From Anaerolineae bacterium (GTDB lineage Bacteria; Chloroflexota; Anaerolineae; DRVO01), in contig JAAYAV010000239.1 in NCBI GenBank assembly GCA_012719195.1, forward strand, positions 1-5,822: 5,822 bases of DNA, written 5' to 3'. The translations under genes were made by a program, and so were the position numbers. Under the pieces are notes generated by a model. The model was given only the letters and a program-made list of their open reading frames with translations, had not been told where the DNA came from and ran no database searches. How positions within the stretch are numbered: the first letter of the stretch is position 1; each line of letters starts with the position of its first letter. This document shows, in pieces, positions 4,744 through 5,822 of the stretch.

Positions 4744-5822
4744 CTCGCCGCTTCCACCATCGCCTCTAGGTTCGCCAGTGGAGTCCCCGGAGCGACGTTG
4801 TTGCCGTCCTGCAGGATGAATCCCCCCACCGGCGCGAAGGTCGCGAGGTAGCGGCGGCACTCCGCCTTCACCTCGTCGGGCGTGCCGCGCAGTAGAAGGT
4901 CCGGGCTGATACCGCCTGACATCACCACGCGCCCGCCCATCACCTCCGCCAGTCGCTCCCGGTTGGTGACGAAGCCGAAACCGTTGAGGTGAGTGATGCC
5001 TAGCTCTTCCACCAGGAGGGCCAGCAGGTGATCAATGCGGCCGCACATGTGAAGGCCGCGCGTCCCCGGGAAGGCCTCGTAGCAGCGCTGATAGTAGGGC
5101 AGCACGAACTCGCGGAACATGGCCGGCGAGAGCATCTCCGCCGCGTCGGCGCCCATGCCCAGGTTCGCCATGGGGGCGCCGGTAAGAGTCCGGCAGTAAC
5201 GGCTGTAGCCGATGAAGGCCTCGGTGACCTTCTCCATGAGCTGGTGCACCGCTGCCGGCGCCTCGTGTACCCAGTAGAACAGCCGGTCGCGCGCCAGGGC
5301 GTAGGCGTCGGGGAAGGGACCGCCCAGCCCGCTCACGCTCGGGTGCACCGCCAGCGGCCGCCCGTTCAGCGTCACCTCGTACTCGCCCGCCATCTCGCCC
5401 ATGGCGTGGTACCACTCGATGCGCCTGCCGTAGAGATTCGCCGTCGGCTCCGGCACTTCGAGCGCGTCCACGTCCGCCGGCGTCTCCAGCATCGGCGCCG
5501 CCATCGGCCCGACGTCCTCGGTCCAGACCGTGCCGATGGGGAAGTAGCCGCCACGGATGTCCTGCAGATCGGGGCTCACCACCACCCGCTCGGTGTCTAT
5601 CAGGCGGTCGTCGCAGAGGTGCTCCAGCACCCACTTGTGGTTGAGGAGCTGCTGCTCCAGTTGTGCGCGCGGGCTCTCGAAGTAGTCGCCGATGGGGGCG
5701 CCGCGCGCGGTGCGCAGGAAGCGGTAGCCGAGCGAGTACACCACCGGCGGCCGGTCCGCCACCGCGAACCGCTGGCAGGCCGCCAGTCGGGCCTGCACGG
5801 CCTCATTCGCCGCCAGCCGCTC
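4716..5822 (-). CDS. URO-D superfamily (COG0407-like) protein with an HxCG motif, N-terminus beyond window
   Basis: This protein is a more distant member of the same superfamily as its two downstream neighbours. The frame stays open to the window edge. A GTG at 5798 could start a 360-residue protein, but the preceding codons (ERLAANEA) are in frame and look like part of the usual N-terminal helix before DRPPV, so I treat the start as outside the window. Numbering from that GTG, visible features are GADAAEMLSPAMFREFVLPY (216-235), HMCGRIDHLL (250-259), SGGISPDLLLRGTPDEVK (294-311) and DGNNVAPGTPLANLEAMVEA (331-350). His250-x-Cys252 matches two zinc ligands of MtaA/MtbA-type corrinoid methyltransferases; their third ligand, the Cys in GCGIAP, is Asn here (DGNNVAP). 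HemE hallmarks are absent. The last residues (about EWTVISGQ) and the TGA are encoded by heptamer repeats. It could be a methyltransferase or an unrelated barrel enzyme; substrate unknown. Confidence 0.82.
   Translation of the reverse strand, partial: ERLAANEAVQARLAACQRFAVADRPPVVYSLGYRFLRTARGAPIGDYFESPRAQLEQQLLNHKWVLEHLCDDRLIDTERVVVSPDLQDIRGGYFPIGTVWTEDVGPMAAPMLETPADVDALEVPEPTANLYGRRIEWYHAMGEMAGEYEVTLNGRPLAVHPSVSGLGGPFPDAYALARDRLFYWVHEAPAAVHQLMEKVTEAFIGYSRYCRTLTGAPMANLGMGADAAEMLSPAMFREFVLPYYQRCYEAFPGTRGLHMCGRIDHLLALLVEELGITHLNGFGFVTNRERLAEVMGGRVVMSGGISPDLLLRGTPDEVKAECRRYLATFAPVGGFILQDGNNVAPGTPLANLEAMVEAASEWTVISGQ

Noticed and set aside
2261..5822. Heme-pathway uroporphyrinogen decarboxylase (hemE)
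   Set aside because: The N-terminal arginine-rich substrate motif of HemE is absent in the two complete proteins and not seen in the partial one, and three copies side by side do not fit a single-copy heme gene.

Overview
This is a GC-rich bacterial window in which every gene I can support lies on the minus strand and reads right to left. There are five genes. Reading in the direction of transcription they are: a right-edge-truncated uroporphyrinogen decarboxylase (URO-D) superfamily protein (4716-5822), two tandem paralogous URO-D superfamily proteins (3507-4655 and 2261-3412), an ATP-type 6-phosphofructokinase (1188-2162), and a left-edge-truncated PatB/MalY-type PLP-dependent C-S lyase (1-1130). 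I see no rRNA, tRNA, CRISPR array or insertion sequence. The high GC, TTG/GTG starts, URO-D-like paralogues and a short heptamer repeat would fit an environmental lineage such as Chloroflexota or Armatimonadota. That placement is a low-confidence inference; no marker gene is present.

The right two thirds (2261-5822) is a cluster of three COG0407-type proteins sharing the HemE fold family. None has the N-terminal features of true heme-pathway HemE. The two adjacent paralogues arose by duplication: they align along their whole length with very few gaps. Both start at TTG behind a Shine-Dalgarno placed at the same 5-nt distance. Both carry an Arg-Ser-Asp where corrinoid methyltransferases of this superfamily (MtaA/MtbA) carry the zinc motif His-x-Cys. 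The third, more distant protein keeps His-Met-Cys. All three have Asn where I place the last zinc Cys. No corrinoid protein or other methyltransferase partner is visible, so the reaction is unknown.

The junction between the third protein and the first paralogue holds an inverted array of 7-bp repeats. It encodes the last residues and stop of the upstream gene and could fold into a long hairpin just before the ribosome binding site of the downstream gene.

The left third holds two recognisable metabolic genes. The phosphofructokinase probably starts a new transcript, with a TATACT -10-like box in the 98-bp gap upstream. It is followed by a GC-rich hairpin and a pyrimidine-rich stretch resembling an intrinsic terminator. 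The C-S lyase begins only 27 bp beyond the hairpin, so it is probably expressed by read-through or from a promoter inside the phosphofructokinase gene. I see no clear metabolic link between these two genes and the URO-D-like cluster.
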